The notes below the pieces were generated by a model, which did not search any database, was not told the origin of the DNA, and was given only the letters and a program-made list of their open reading frames with translations. A stretch of DNA of 64,000 nt from Marinifaba aquimaris (lineage in GTDB: Bacteria > Pseudomonadota > Gammaproteobacteria > Enterobacterales > Alteromonadaceae). Where the stretch lies: positions 60,771 through 124,770 of the forward strand of contig NZ_JABULX010000008.1 in NCBI RefSeq assembly GCF_013328345.1, written 5' to 3'. Of this stretch, positions 47,301 through 56,887 are shown piece by piece; position 1 is the stretch's first letter; every line of letters begins with the position of its first letter. The position numbers and the translations under genes are program-made.

Positions 47301-47960
47301 ATTGGCTCAGGGGATCGCGCTCACCCAAATAGCACTGCCGATAATGATGCCTTCTTCCTTATTCAAGATAGAGATGTGATGACTCGATCTTATGATCCTG
47401 ATGAGGCGCCTGCTGTTATTACCGAGACTGAACTATATGATTTTACTGGCTCTCCATTTATTCAGAATACGGCAAGTCAGATGCAGACTAAATTGATAGA
47501 TTTAGGCAGTAAACTAGGTTGGAAAATTGATTTTCAAGGTAGTGGTGAAAAAGCCATGTCAGGGGCAAAGGTTATTGAAGGGGTTGTCTATTTTACGTCT
47601 TTTATCCCAAGTTCCAATTCATCCACGAATACTTGTGAGCTTAATGCTGGCGAGGGCAAGTTATATGCAGTTAGTCTTCATTACGGGATGAATATATATG
47701 GGTGGGAATCAAAATCACTTGGTGAGCGTGTGCCGGACACCCCTGTATTGTTTGGCGGTGAAGATACCGATGGCTCAGGAAACTTATTATTAATTGGTGT
47801 GGGTACCGGTGATAACAACAGTGGTACTTTGGAGCTAAAAGCTGCCGTAGATCCAGTTACCTGTGAAGATTTGAATAATTGCCAACAAACAGAAGCTGCT
47901 GATTTTGATACAGAGAAAACTAAGCGCTCCTATTTAATTTTGGATGAAGAAGGTATTTAA
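44307..47960 (+). CDS. pilY1: PilY1-family pilus tip adhesin (cluster 1)
   Basis: A 1217-residue exported protein with a signal peptide (cleavage near SSVA-EDIE). The N-terminal vWA-like half begins with a MIDAS-like FDNSGSM, and the C-terminal half is the PilY1 beta-propeller. A Ca-binding loop DSDGDGYID lies near residues 905-913, followed by RIYAADIGGYVWRID, as in PilY1, where Ca2+ occupancy regulates pilus retraction. It caps the pilus and takes part in surface sensing and adhesion. It starts 12 bases after pilX. Confidence 0.92.
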   Translation: MKKIVSALACLACAPSSVAEDIELYVNSNTSGAGSPQIMIIFDNSGSMKNHAEVKAGYDPTINYENNQSGFYTNRATYFVTGAIIDGVNIPVPEEEDKKSKPRRFERSNNACDESRIPLYGLWKHKVSGAELVGDDIESLGQSFADYELIEGGQGYFIDPIVQYKKDAWIEIKEDNGLNANDVVDCKRDVDEANTNNFSVVGSGGNAVDLAGFPGLPVDGLKDKGDAIYHLSPSDTQYSVAAADFGSVEVTTLYTVNYLNWYHSTTVGTTTKSRLEVAKETISNLVQASSADIEYGLSFFNERAGGRIVNAIAPDNVAANINAEAILENIEDVNADTWTPLCETLSEVYRYYAGLGVHYGDNDPDKVPARDLQAEVTGGGTYKTPLNEGCRDQIYTIIITDGEPTKDGGANSVVTSLGGDTSKIVDGSYLPVLADWMFNNDINTSLPGKQTAVTFTIGFGEDAVSDAGQILSKTAEYGGGKYYPATSASQLTTALQNTIIQILQTSATFTSPSIAANNFDRTRSLDSVYFSMFLPSQTSGWRGNLKKLKVSGSEIVDQSGGGAINALGNIDSDAQTFWGATSNCSGSNSCADGNEVDKGGVAEMLAETSVSARTLYSDIGASGGLDTFNYSKLNSYFADLATEMGIAAGSEEQVVRWAMGYDEYDLDKDNTTDETREDLFADPLHSKPLVLNYGGSSSSQDIRILVGTNAGVLHMFQDKESSNTVEESWAFYPKAFVGNYARLPEVGNKLYGMDGSPIAFTFDKNFDGSLKSSDGDLVYMYTGLRRGGRDYYALNLSNPDSPTKMWQIQGGQGDFTELAQTWSQPVIGFINHKSHDNTKPVVIFSAGYNGDSDITASTSQPGRGLFIVDGTTGELIWKTTPSGSSSTNTQNSFRYAMPARPVTLDSDGDGYIDRIYAADIGGYVWRIDMPGNDPKSATTPWTVQQLADLSSSSGYRKFFSEPSLVRTYFTEVKEVTIDSGTTTEKVISQREVPYDGVLIGSGDRAHPNSTADNDAFFLIQDRDVMTRSYDPDEAPAVITETELYDFTGSPFIQNTASQMQTKLIDLGSKLGWKIDFQGSGEKAMSGAKVIEGVVYFTSFIPSSNSSTNTCELNAGEGKLYAVSLHYGMNIYGWESKSLGERVPDTPVLFGGEDTDGSGNLLLIGVGTGDNNSGTLELKAAVDPVTCEDLNNCQQTEAADFDTEKTKRSYLILDEEGI

Positions 47961-48389
47961 ATGAAACACAGAGGGTTCTCTTTGATAGAACTAATGGTCG
48001 GAATTGCGATTGCAGGTATTTTAATCGCCATTGCAGTGCCCTCATACCAAGGTTACTTAGGGCAAGGGTATCGTTCAGAGGCTATGCGTGAATTGATTGT
48101 TGTTGTTAACAAACAAGAGCAATACCTTATTGAAAATCGAACTTATACACTCGATATGACAGAGCTAGGTTATGGAACAGACCCTTTAAAATCAGAAACG
48201 GAGCGTTTCGATATTGATACTACAGCGATTAACAGTATTACCAGCGATTTCATTGTTAGTGCAACAGCAACATCTGCTCAGCTTAAAATTGATCCTGGTT
48301 GTGCCGTCATATCAATTGACTATTTGGGTAACAAGACCGCGGAAGATAAAGATGGCAACGATGCAACAAGTGATTGTTGGCATCAATAA
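47961..48389 (+). CDS. pilE: Type IV pilin-like protein PilE (cluster 1)
   Basis: A 142-residue minor pilin with leader MKHRG and FSLIELMVGIAIAGILIAIA, the classic type IVa pilin N-terminus with Glu5. A C-terminal Cys pair (DPGCAVIS ... SDCWHQ) forms the D-loop. The start codon directly follows the pilY1 stop. It is similar in layout to the cluster 2 homologue. Confidence 0.9.
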   Translation: MKHRGFSLIELMVGIAIAGILIAIAVPSYQGYLGQGYRSEAMRELIVVVNKQEQYLIENRTYTLDMTELGYGTDPLKSETERFDIDTTAINSITSDFIVSATATSAQLKIDPGCAVISIDYLGNKTAEDKDGNDATSDCWHQ

Positions 48390-48407
48390 GGTTAAGAGGC
48401 AATTTAG

Positions 48408-48707
48408 ATGAAATACTTAGTTTTGAGTTTATATGTTTTGACGTTTACAGCCTTGGCTGAGACAAAAGTTGCTTACAAGTGCTATCTGGACTATCAGGAA
48501 AATAGTATTAAAAAGTCTATGGTGGTGAAACGAAATATCCCTATTTCAACTGCAAATCAACTGCCTGTTATTGTGGCTCAACAGGGCGTTTATGCCGCAA
48601 ATGGTAAAACATTACTACCTGTTTTAGTGGTACATGAATGCGCGCCAGTTGATGCAGATTTTATTTCACTATCAGCAAAACGACATGAAGAAAATCAACC
48701 CGATTAG
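48408..48707 (+). CDS. TapY2-like small secreted protein
   Basis: A 99-residue protein with a signal peptide (MKYLVLSLYVLTFTALA) and two Cys (YKCYLDY and VHECAPV) likely bridged. Its size, the single disulfide and its position after pilY1/pilE fit TapY2, the small protein paired with TapY1 in Shewanella type IV pilus loci. The match is from memory of size and motif, so the name is tentative. No equivalent follows the second cluster. Confidence 0.6.
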   Translation: MKYLVLSLYVLTFTALAETKVAYKCYLDYQENSIKKSMVVKRNIPISTANQLPVIVAQQGVYAANGKTLLPVLVVHECAPVDADFISLSAKRHEENQPD

Positions 48708-48886
48708 TTTAAATTTTGCTAGTGAGATTAGGCGCTTGCATCATATTTTTACTTTATCTGCCTTTTTGTAACACTTTTTCTTTTAATCTCTCTTTGTTTA
48801 TCTTCTCAATAAATTCCCGCTGTGTTATACCATACCGATAAATAACTTATATAAATAAAACTCAATCAAAATAACGGAGTTATATA

Positions 48887-51475
48887 GTGGGATTTAAGAA
48901 ACTACTTCTAGCTAGCTGTATTTCAGCTGTGGCATCTTTTGGTGCCAGCGCAAAACTAACACAGCAAGATCTATCCGCTTTTACTAAAGATACAACTTGG
49001 AAAGTTGGTGTTGTTGACAACTTTGTTGACGGTGCAAAAAGCCATATTGGTGTTATCAAAATCAATAACGCCTCAGATATCGAATTGCCAGCTGGTAAAG
49101 GAGATTGGGCTTTCTATTTTCACTCAATCCGCCTTGTCGAAGACTTATATACTAAAGTTGGGTTAACGGTAGAACATGTCCAAGGTGACTTACACCGTTT
49201 AGTACCAACAGATGAGTTTAAAGGTTTAAAAGCAGGACAAGAGCTTGAGATTAAGTACCAAGGTCAAGTGTGGGCTGTTTCTAAATCAGATTTCATGCCT
49301 CGTGCTTTCTTTTATCACAAAGGTTTAGAGCCAAGTATCTTTGCTAATACTGATACAGAAGATTTTAACCAGTTTGTATTACCCATTACTAAGCCCGAGC
49401 AATTAAAACGATACAACGACCCAGTGGATCGTTGGGAAACCCCAACGGCTGCATCGCGTTATCAAGATAATAAATCTGCGAATGCTAAAGCGGATGAGTT
49501 AGATAAAATTAAACGTCAAATTTTACCTACTCCAGTAGAAGCAAAAATTAGCTCAAGTACCACTACTTTAGACAAGTCTTGGTCTATTGAATATCAAGGC
49601 CGTACTAAATCGGAAGCGGGCTATTTAGTAAAAGAGTTAGAAAAACTACTTGCTACAGAGCTGGATAAAACAGCGGTTAAAAAGCCAACGAAGAATGACA
49701 AAGTTATTTCTCTTCGTGTTAATGAGAAATTAGCTGGTGGTAACGCTGAAAGTTATGAATTAGAGATTGAAGATGACCGCATTGAAATTGTCGGTTCAGA
49801 CGAAGCTGGTGTGTTCTATGGTATTCAATCTGCACTTTCTTTAATTAAAGACAAATCTGCCGGTAAAGTAAAACTTTACCGTGGTGAAGTAGAGGATTCT
49901 CCTCGTTTCCACTTCCGTGGTATGCACTACGATATTGGTCGTAATTTCCATGGAAAAGAAGCGTTATTTAAGTTTGTTGACGCACTTGCCATGTACAAAC
50001 TTAACAAGTTACACCTTCACTTAACCGAAGATGAAGGCTGGCGTCTTGAAATTCCAGGGCTTCCTGAATTAACAGAAATTGCTGGTAACCGTTGTTTTGA
50101 TTTAGAAGAAAATAAATGTTTGTTAACGCAATTAGGCTCTGGTCCTTTTGACTCAGGTTCTGGTAATGGTTTCTTAAAAACAGAAGAGTTTGTTGAGCTT
50201 TTAAAATACGCTAAAGAGCGTCATGTAGAAATTATTCCTGAAATTGAATCGCCAGGTCACGCTCGTTCACAAATTATTGCGATGGAAGTCAGGCATGACC
50301 GATTAATGGCTGAGGGTAAGCCAGAAGCTGCAAAAGAGTTCTTATTATCTGACCCTGAAGATAAATCAGAGTACTTAACAGTTCAGTTATACACTGATAA
50401 CGCAATGAACGTTTGTATGCCTTCTGCGCTTAAATTTATGGATAAAGTCGCGTATGAATTACAGCAAATGTATCGTCAAGCTGGCTTAAAATTAAATACA
50501 TTACACGTTGGTGGTGATGAAGTAGGTCATGGTGCTTGGACTAAATCTCCAGCGTGTGAAGCTTTATTTGCTGACCCGACTAACGGAATTTCTGGTGTTG
50601 CTGACTTAAAACAATATTTTGTTAAAGGCTTAGCAGACATGACTGCAAAACGTGGTTTAGCCATTGCCGCATGGGAGGACGGTTTGATGTTTGACCCACA
50701 AAACCCATTCATCCGTGACCAGATTCCAAACCCTAACTTCTACTCAAACGTTTGGGATAACATTTGGGAGTGGGGTGTAGCGGACCGTGCATACCGCTTA
50801 GCAAATGAAGACTTTAAAGTTGTGCTTTCTCACGGTACTCACTTGTACTTCGATCACCCTTATGAAGCACACCCAGATGAGCGAGGTTACTATTGGGCTG
50901 CTCGTTATACACCAACTGAAAAAACGTTTGGTTATATGCCAGATGATTTTTACGCAAACGCTGACTTCACTCGTGCAGGTGATGCAATCACTGACTTAGA
51001 AGATACGGTTGGTCGCGCATTACCTCAACTTGAAAAACCTGAAAATATCTTAGGTATGCAAGGGCATGTGTGGACTGAAACAATCAGAACAGCAGAGCAA
51101 ATGTTTGAAATGGTATTTCCTCGCGCACTAGCAGTAGCAGAGCGTGCTTGGCATAAAGCTGAGTGGGAAGGTGTTAAAGTTGATAAGAAAGCGCGTGCTC
51201 AAGATTGGGCTGATTTTTCAGCTTCTTTAGCTGGCAAAGAGCTTGAACGTTTGACGGGCTTAGGTATCAATTATCACTTACCTGTTCCTGGTGGTGTAAT
51301 TGAATCTGGACAGTTGAAGGCCAACGCTGCTTTCCCAGGTATTAAGATTGAATACAGCACAGACGGCAGTACATGGTCTGAATATACAAAACCAGTAAAG
51401 GTCAATGTATCTGAAGTTCAATTGCGAACTGTAGGTGTTAATGGTGACTTCAGTCGAGTTTCTGTCGCTAAGTAA
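48887..51475 (+). CDS. Secreted GH20 beta-N-acetylhexosaminidase (chitobiase type)
   Basis: An 862-residue enzyme starting at GTG (48887) with ACGGAG upstream. A signal peptide (cleavage near GASA-KL) is followed by an N-terminal carbohydrate-binding CHB_HEX domain, a GH20b domain, the catalytic barrel (about 345-780) and a C-terminal CHB_HEX_C domain. The catalytic Asp-Glu pair is in HVGGDEVGHG near residues 544-545. Other GH20 motifs: RGMHYDIGRNFHGKEALFKF, HLTEDEGWRLEIPG and PEIESPGHARS. It releases GlcNAc from chitobiose and chitooligomers by substrate-assisted catalysis, probably in the periplasm or outside. Alone between the pilus cluster and trpS, with a terminator after it. Confidence 0.96.
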   Translation: MGFKKLLLASCISAVASFGASAKLTQQDLSAFTKDTTWKVGVVDNFVDGAKSHIGVIKINNASDIELPAGKGDWAFYFHSIRLVEDLYTKVGLTVEHVQGDLHRLVPTDEFKGLKAGQELEIKYQGQVWAVSKSDFMPRAFFYHKGLEPSIFANTDTEDFNQFVLPITKPEQLKRYNDPVDRWETPTAASRYQDNKSANAKADELDKIKRQILPTPVEAKISSSTTTLDKSWSIEYQGRTKSEAGYLVKELEKLLATELDKTAVKKPTKNDKVISLRVNEKLAGGNAESYELEIEDDRIEIVGSDEAGVFYGIQSALSLIKDKSAGKVKLYRGEVEDSPRFHFRGMHYDIGRNFHGKEALFKFVDALAMYKLNKLHLHLTEDEGWRLEIPGLPELTEIAGNRCFDLEENKCLLTQLGSGPFDSGSGNGFLKTEEFVELLKYAKERHVEIIPEIESPGHARSQIIAMEVRHDRLMAEGKPEAAKEFLLSDPEDKSEYLTVQLYTDNAMNVCMPSALKFMDKVAYELQQMYRQAGLKLNTLHVGGDEVGHGAWTKSPACEALFADPTNGISGVADLKQYFVKGLADMTAKRGLAIAAWEDGLMFDPQNPFIRDQIPNPNFYSNVWDNIWEWGVADRAYRLANEDFKVVLSHGTHLYFDHPYEAHPDERGYYWAARYTPTEKTFGYMPDDFYANADFTRAGDAITDLEDTVGRALPQLEKPENILGMQGHVWTETIRTAEQMFEMVFPRALAVAERAWHKAEWEGVKVDKKARAQDWADFSASLAGKELERLTGLGINYHLPVPGGVIESGQLKANAAFPGIKIEYSTDGSTWSEYTKPVKVNVSEVQLRTVGVNGDFSRVSVAK

Positions 51476-51506
51476 CACTCAATTTAGCTAACGCAGAAAA
51501 TAAAAA

Positions 51507-51522
51507 GGCTACTTAGGTAGCC
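51507..51522. terminator. Terminator after the GH20 gene
   Basis: The stem GGCTAC / GTAGCC with a 4-base loop is flanked by AAAAA and TTTTTT. It ends the hexosaminidase transcript. Confidence 0.9.
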
Positions 51523-51624
51523 TTTTTTGTTTTCTGTAATTATTTATTTTCGTTAAAGCTTGAATTCTTAGCGCTTGAAAGGGATTATAGCGACAAAAAT
51601 TAAGAAGAAATTTGAAGGTTTATT

Positions 51625-52629
51625 ATGTCTAAGCCAATCGTATTAAGTGGTTGTCAGCCAAGTGGTGAATTAACTATTGGTAATTACATGGGCGCATTGC
51701 GCCAATGGGATAAAATGCAAAGTGATAACGAGTGTTTATTTATGCTTGTTGACCTTCATGCGATCACTGTTCGTCAAGAGCCTGAAAAACTACGCAACGC
51801 TTGTTTAGATGCCTTAGCATTGTACCTTGCTTGTGGTATGGACCCAGAAAAAAGCGCTATCTTTGTGCAATCACATGTACCTGAGCATACCCAATTAGCG
51901 TGGGTCCTGAATTGTTACACGCAAATGGGTGAATTAAACCGCATGACGCAGTTTAAAGATAAGTCTGCCAAAAATGTGAGCAACATCAATGCAGGTCTAT
52001 TTACATACCCTGTCTTAATGGCTGCTGATATTTTACTTTATCAGGCTGATAAAGTACCTGTTGGTAACGATCAAAAGCAGCACCTGGAACTCAGTCGTGA
52101 TATTGCGACGCGCTTTAACAACATTTATGGTGATGTTTTTAAAGTTCCGGATCCATTTATCCCTGAAACTGGAGCTCGAATTATGAGCTTACAGGATCCA
52201 ACTAAAAAAATGTCAAAGTCAGATGACAACGTTAAAAACTTCGTTGGTTTATTAGAAACGCCTAAGAAAATCTCGAAAAAAATTAAGAGTGCTGTTACCG
52301 ATTCTGATGAACAAGCACGCATATATTTTGATGTTGAAGAAAAGCCTGGTGTTTCAAATTTATTGACGCTTTTATCATGTGCGACAGGTGAATCAATTGA
52401 GTCTTTAGTTCCTAAATACGAAGATAAAATGTACGGCCATTTAAAAACAGATGTAGCCGATGCTGTTGTTTCTATGATTGAGCCAATACAAGCTCGATTT
52501 AATGAATTGAGAAATGACCAAGCTACGCTTAACGCAGTAATGAAGTCTGGTGCTGACAAAGCAAGTGCTCATGCACAAAAAACGTTAAGCAAGGTTTATG
52601 ATGTCTTAGGTTTCTTACCTAGAGTATAA
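51625..52629 (+). CDS. trpS: Tryptophanyl-tRNA synthetase
   Basis: A 334-residue class I synthetase with the TrpRS form of the HIGH box ([15 protein letters not shown]) and the KMSKS box ([11 protein letters not shown]). Conserved [20 protein letters not shown] is present. It charges tRNA-Trp. Followed after 139 bases by pabA/trpG on the same strand. Confidence 0.98.
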   Translation: MSKPIVLSGCQPSGELTIGNYMGALRQWDKMQSDNECLFMLVDLHAITVRQEPEKLRNACLDALALYLACGMDPEKSAIFVQSHVPEHTQLAWVLNCYTQMGELNRMTQFKDKSAKNVSNINAGLFTYPVLMAADILLYQADKVPVGNDQKQHLELSRDIATRFNNIYGDVFKVPDPFIPETGARIMSLQDPTKKMSKSDDNVKNFVGLLETPKKISKKIKSAVTDSDEQARIYFDVEEKPGVSNLLTLLSCATGESIESLVPKYEDKMYGHLKTDVADAVVSMIEPIQARFNELRNDQATLNAVMKSGADKASAHAQKTLSKVYDVLGFLPRV

Positions 52630-52768
52630 ATTCTGCTGTACATATAACTGGGCAGCCTGAAGAGTTGCTCAGTTTTTACTTCCCTTACTAAGTTGTTGCT
52701 AGCGATCTAGTTTTACTAGAATTAAGGCTAGGTTTTCTACACCATTTTTGCTCTGAGATTTACTTTCG

Positions 52769-53341
52769 ATGATATTAATCATAGATAATTATGATTCTTT
52801 TACCTATAACTTAAGCCACTATGTGCAAAGCCTCAGTGATGAAAATGTTAGGGTCGTTCGGAATGATAAAGTCACTATTGAAACTATTAAAAACTGGAAC
52901 CCATCTCGGATAATTATCTCTCCTGGCCCGTGCACGCCTAATGAATCTGGTGTATCGCTGGATGTTATTAAAACCTTTGCTGGGCAAGTGCCTATTTTGG
53001 GTGTTTGTTTAGGTCATCAATGTATTGCCCAGGTTTTTGGTGGCAAGGTGATTAAAGCCCCGCAAGTCATGCATGGGAAAGTCTCTAAATTACAGCACAA
53101 TGGACACATGATGTTTCAAGGTGTGGATACTGACTTTAGCGTGACTCGGTATCACTCTCTTTTAGTTGAGAAAAATACCTTGCCAAGTGAGTTTGTGATC
53201 ACTGCTCAAACGCTTGACGATAACCTTATTATGGCTATTGCCCATGTATCAAAACCTATCTGGGGAGTTCAATTTCACCCAGAATCGATTTTGTCAGAAT
53301 TTGGGCACCAGCTTATGGCTAACTTTCTCAGTTGTCACTAA
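52769..53341 (+). CDS. pabA: Glutamine amidotransferase component II (PabA/TrpG)
   Basis: A 190-residue class I amidotransferase with IDNYDSFTYNL, the catalytic Cys in GVCLGHQCIAQ, and the His-x-Glu in WGVQFHPESI. It supplies ammonia for aminodeoxychorismate or anthranilate synthesis. Being alone, without pabB or trpE, it is more likely PabA or a shared subunit; sequence alone does not separate PabA from TrpG. Confidence 0.93.
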   Translation: MILIIDNYDSFTYNLSHYVQSLSDENVRVVRNDKVTIETIKNWNPSRIIISPGPCTPNESGVSLDVIKTFAGQVPILGVCLGHQCIAQVFGGKVIKAPQVMHGKVSKLQHNGHMMFQGVDTDFSVTRYHSLLVEKNTLPSEFVITAQTLDDNLIMAIAHVSKPIWGVQFHPESILSEFGHQLMANFLSCH

Positions 53342-53446
53342 TAACTCACACTTCGTAAAAACCATTTACTAATTATTTAGTTAAACAGTTTGGTTTAATC
53401 TGCAACTGTGATAAAACTTAATTTAAATGTCGTTTAAGTAATTCCA

Positions 53447-54601
53447 ATGTCATCAGTTGATCTTAACAAAGATATACATGCTCGTTTTCATAACTTATTA
53501 ATCAGTTATGATTTTGCTCGTCGTCAGCTTTTAGTTGCAAGTGGAAATACTGATGATGAATTGGGTTTCGAGTTAAATAAACGTGAGTTACTTGAGGTCG
53601 AAAGGGAAGCCAAAGAAACCAGAGAAGTAGAGCAATTCCACAAAGCGGTCAATGTGCAGGAAATGACAGTTGCGCTCAATAAAGAAGTGGAAGAACGTTT
53701 TCTTGAAAAGATTCAAGACGTCGAATTAGTCATTGAAAATGTAACACAGGCAAATGATAGCATTCCTGCTATTTTGGATATTTTAGCCGTAAGAGCTGCA
53801 TCTATTGCTCGGGTTGACCCGCTAGTTGCTAACCTTCCTTGGTTAGCAGATGAGCTCATTCAGTTTGTTAACCTTCCTCAGTACCGCTCTGCGAGTAACA
53901 AAAAAAAGAATGTTAAAGTTGATAAACACAAGACTGCTTTAAGCTATATTGGCATCGAAAACTTGCCTTATGTCATCCCGTCATTTGCGTTAAAGAAATG
54001 GATTCCATATAGCACTGAACCGTTTAGGTTGATGAAACGAAAGCTCTGGGAGAGTGGTTTAGCTGCGGCCTTGTGTTGCAAAAAGCTTGCTCAGTTACAG
54101 GAGCTCGATGATAAAGCAGCGTTTGTATGTGGTATGTTTCACGATTTAGGTAAATCAGCCATTGTTAGATTGTATTTGAGAACGTTCGATCAAATATGGA
54201 AAGAAAAATTAACACATGCTCGAGATAAACGTTTAAAAGAGCAGCATGATGCACTCGTGGAGTTGACACCCAATCCTGAATTGTTGAGAGATTTGTTACA
54301 ACAACACTCGAGTGTTTTAAGTGCAAAAATAATAGAGAGCTTTAATTTAAAACGATTTATCGTTTTACCTGCGTTTGAAGAAAATGCAGAGCAATTAGAA
54401 TTTGGACAACTATCACCTATGGCTCAGGTGATGAGAAAAGGCATTGCGTTTTCGCGCTATAAAACATTACAAAAGCACAACTTAATCACTAAAGATGAGG
54501 CTAAGCAGTTTTTTAAGCTTAATCATATTAGCACTCAAGACGTGATAGAGTTGAGAAAGCTCAGCTTGAAGCGGTTGAACTTGAGATTAGAACATCAATA
54601 A
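53447..54601 (+). CDS. HDOD-domain protein
   Basis: A 384-residue protein. A coiled N-terminal region (about 30-110) is followed by an HDOD domain (about 105-300) with IPAILDILAVRAAS, GLAAALCCKKLAQL and FHDLGKSAIV. The His-Asp of HDLGK is kept, unlike many HDOD proteins, so a metal site is possible. HDOD proteins are cytoplasmic signalling proteins often linked to c-di-GMP and stress. Its stop overlaps the start of the GGDEF gene by one base (TAATG), so the two are coupled. Confidence 0.85.
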   Translation: MSSVDLNKDIHARFHNLLISYDFARRQLLVASGNTDDELGFELNKRELLEVEREAKETREVEQFHKAVNVQEMTVALNKEVEERFLEKIQDVELVIENVTQANDSIPAILDILAVRAASIARVDPLVANLPWLADELIQFVNLPQYRSASNKKKNVKVDKHKTALSYIGIENLPYVIPSFALKKWIPYSTEPFRLMKRKLWESGLAAALCCKKLAQLQELDDKAAFVCGMFHDLGKSAIVRLYLRTFDQIWKEKLTHARDKRLKEQHDALVELTPNPELLRDLLQQHSSVLSAKIIESFNLKRFIVLPAFEENAEQLEFGQLSPMAQVMRKGIAFSRYKTLQKHNLITKDEAKQFFKLNHISTQDVIELRKLSLKRLNLRLEHQ

Positions 54602-56025
54602 TGAAAATAGTACCTCCTCATCGTATAAAAACTTGCATACTTATATTCTGTGCTCTTTACCTTGTTGTCGCAGCTTGGTTTATAAATAAAGATATGCAAA
54701 GGCAAATTGCTGATTATGAGAGAAAGTTAGTTGATAAAGTGAGGGTGATTGAGCAAGATTTAGCGAGAGTATTCAATTACTTTGATGCGCTTAGCGCCCA
54801 GTATAAGACGATGTCTACTATGGATACTCGGTCTGTCAAAGCGATTAATGTTGATGATTTAACGGTCAACAATGCAAGTGTTTTAACACTGGAGCAGCAA
54901 AAGCTTCAGGCTCTACTAGAATTAAATCGCGCATTAACTATCTTTATTTACTCGTCATCATCAGATGTGAATCGCGTTTATTTCCTATCTCAAACGGGCG
55001 TGTTTGCTCAACAAAATCAAGCTAATCAAATTCATGTGAAACAACTTGAGGCTGAAAAAGCTCAAGCCGTATTTGAAAAATTAGGCAGCCTTCCATCTGG
55101 AGTTCGCTCAATGAATTACGGTAGCTTACTAAATGATGGGATTAAAGATAGCTTGACCCTAGTTAGCCGTATTAATGACAAAGAATTGGGTTTTGGCATT
55201 TTGGCGGTTGAACTGGAACTTTCGTTAGTAAAGCTACTACTTGATAATAATGATCAAGCTATTTCTACATACCTTTTTTCACCAAATAAATCATTGGTTT
55301 TTACTGATGTTACTTCAAATATTACAGCTATCGATTTTGAATCGCTTCTCACTGTTCCTGCACCGTACCTAAGTCAAAAGCCGTTGCTTGGCCAATTTGA
55401 CCTTATTCAGGTGATTGATAGGAAAAAGCTACTTACTAACAGTATTAATGCACTTTTGCCTACTTTTTTTATTATGTTCTCTATTGGCGCTTTGAGTATT
55501 GTTGCTTTTTATAGCTTAGAGCTTAAAAACCAACTCAAGCGTTTGGCATTCACTGATACCAAAACCGAACTGATGAATGAAAGGGCTTTTAAAGTTGCCG
55601 CCAGTGGTTTAATTAATCTAGCTAAGCGCTCAGAGCAAAAAACATCACTAGTTTTATGTGATATTGATAACTTTCATAAGGTAAATCAAATATACGGTCA
55701 TGAAGTTGCTGATAAAGTGATGTTTCAAATCGGTCAGTTAATGTTAGACAAATTTAGACTGTCAGATATTGTAAGTAGTTACGTAGGGGATGAGTTTTTA
55801 ATTGCTTTACCTAATACTGAATTGTCAGATGCAATTCGTCTATCTGAAGAGCTGCGAAAGCAAGTGGAAGCTACTTCTCATACTGATAAAAAAGTAACGG
55901 TTACGGTTACGCTTGCGACTGCTGAGTGTAAACACTCAGAGCAATTTGAAGATGTAATTAAACGTTTAGAAAGGGCACTAGCTCATGCTAAAGAGCTAGG
56001 CCGAAATAATGTGATAAGTGCATAG
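54601..56025 (+). CDS. Membrane-bound GGDEF-domain protein
   Basis: A 474-residue protein with a helix at about 9-28, a periplasmic sensor region (about 29-285) of unassigned fold, a second helix (about 288-310) and a C-terminal GGDEF domain (about 315-470). The domain has LVLCDIDNFHKVNQIYGHE. The signature reads Y-V-G-D-E-F, that is, the first Gly is Val near residue 395; related variants can be active, so cyclase activity is uncertain. Coupled to the HDOD gene. It lies between two pilus clusters, where c-di-GMP control would be fitting. Confidence 0.88.
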   Translation: MKIVPPHRIKTCILIFCALYLVVAAWFINKDMQRQIADYERKLVDKVRVIEQDLARVFNYFDALSAQYKTMSTMDTRSVKAINVDDLTVNNASVLTLEQQKLQALLELNRALTIFIYSSSSDVNRVYFLSQTGVFAQQNQANQIHVKQLEAEKAQAVFEKLGSLPSGVRSMNYGSLLNDGIKDSLTLVSRINDKELGFGILAVELELSLVKLLLDNNDQAISTYLFSPNKSLVFTDVTSNITAIDFESLLTVPAPYLSQKPLLGQFDLIQVIDRKKLLTNSINALLPTFFIMFSIGALSIVAFYSLELKNQLKRLAFTDTKTELMNERAFKVAASGLINLAKRSEQKTSLVLCDIDNFHKVNQIYGHEVADKVMFQIGQLMLDKFRLSDIVSSYVGDEFLIALPNTELSDAIRLSEELRKQVEATSHTDKKVTVTVTLATAECKHSEQFEDVIKRLERALAHAKELGRNNVISA

Positions 56026-56048
56026 AGGTAATATTTTATTGGGGCAAG

Positions 56049-56627
56049 TTATGTTGCCGAGCAGCTAATATGGGAGTCCATGTCAGTAACTGATATCTCG
56101 TCTAATCCATCGCCATCATAATCTTCGGTTAGCTTTGTTCTTCCCATTTTGTTTATGATGATGCCTTTTGCTTTGCCTTGTTCACTGTGAGGGCAAAAGG
56201 TAAAGTTGGCTTCTTTGTTAACCGAACCATTCATACGGTATTGCAAAGCGCTGTCACTGATTGATAGTTTTAATTCACCAAAAGCGAGGTCGGCATTTTC
56301 TACCAGTTTGAGATCGTTAGCTGTATCAAATGTACCACTTGCGTCACCGTCGATAAATATCGTGTAACCATCCTCCCAGCTACCTGTACAGCTTGAACCT
56401 GATAAGTTGCAAATAGTTACTACAGTGTTGTTGCTAATTGCGTAGGTACGAGCGTAAACAAGATCTTTACTGACTTGCCTAACCGTATTATTGACTCGAA
56501 TATCTGCATAGGTTTCTGACATTGAAGGAACACCCAATGTAAGTGTTAAGCCAGTGATTGCAACGGCAACCATTAATTCTAAGACATTAAAGCCTTTTTG
56601 CGATTTTCGATTTAGGGAAGACAACAT
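56049..56627 (-). CDS. fimT: GspH/FimT-family pseudopilin
   Basis: A 192-residue prepilin with leader ending SQKG and FNVLELMVAVAITGLTLTLG (Glu5 present). Then VRQVSKDLVYARTYAISNNT, typical of GspH/FimT, and a C-terminal Asp-rich DYDGDGLDE that could bind Ca2+. It is divergent from the second minor-pilin cluster, with a 260-base gap for the two promoters. FimT initiates pilus assembly and in some species binds DNA for uptake. Confidence 0.88.
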   Translation of the reverse strand: MLSSLNRKSQKGFNVLELMVAVAITGLTLTLGVPSMSETYADIRVNNTVRQVSKDLVYARTYAISNNTVVTICNLSGSSCTGSWEDGYTIFIDGDASGTFDTANDLKLVENADLAFGELKLSISDSALQYRMNGSVNKEANFTFCPHSEQGKAKGIIINKMGRTKLTEDYDGDGLDEISVTDMDSHISCSAT

Positions 56628-56887
56628 AATAACAGCCCATTTGTTTCTTTTGTATCTGCGCTAATTATGCATAGAAAGGTTAAGTTTTGTTGTTATATAA
56701 TTTAAGTAAATTAAGTCAATTTGTTTCTGGTACGACCATTTTAACTTTTATTTACATTTCTTTGATCCCAAAAAACGAATATGGTATCTTCGAACATTAA
56801 TTGAACAATATGCAAGCTGTTGTTAGAGGTTCTCCAACTAAAAGGATTGAGTTGAGCAAGGTTCACTAAGCTTAGTTGAGGTAAGTA

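Noticed and set aside
54601..56025. Calling the GGDEF protein catalytically dead
   Set aside because: Only the first Gly of the signature is changed; variants at this position can be active, so no firm statement is possible.
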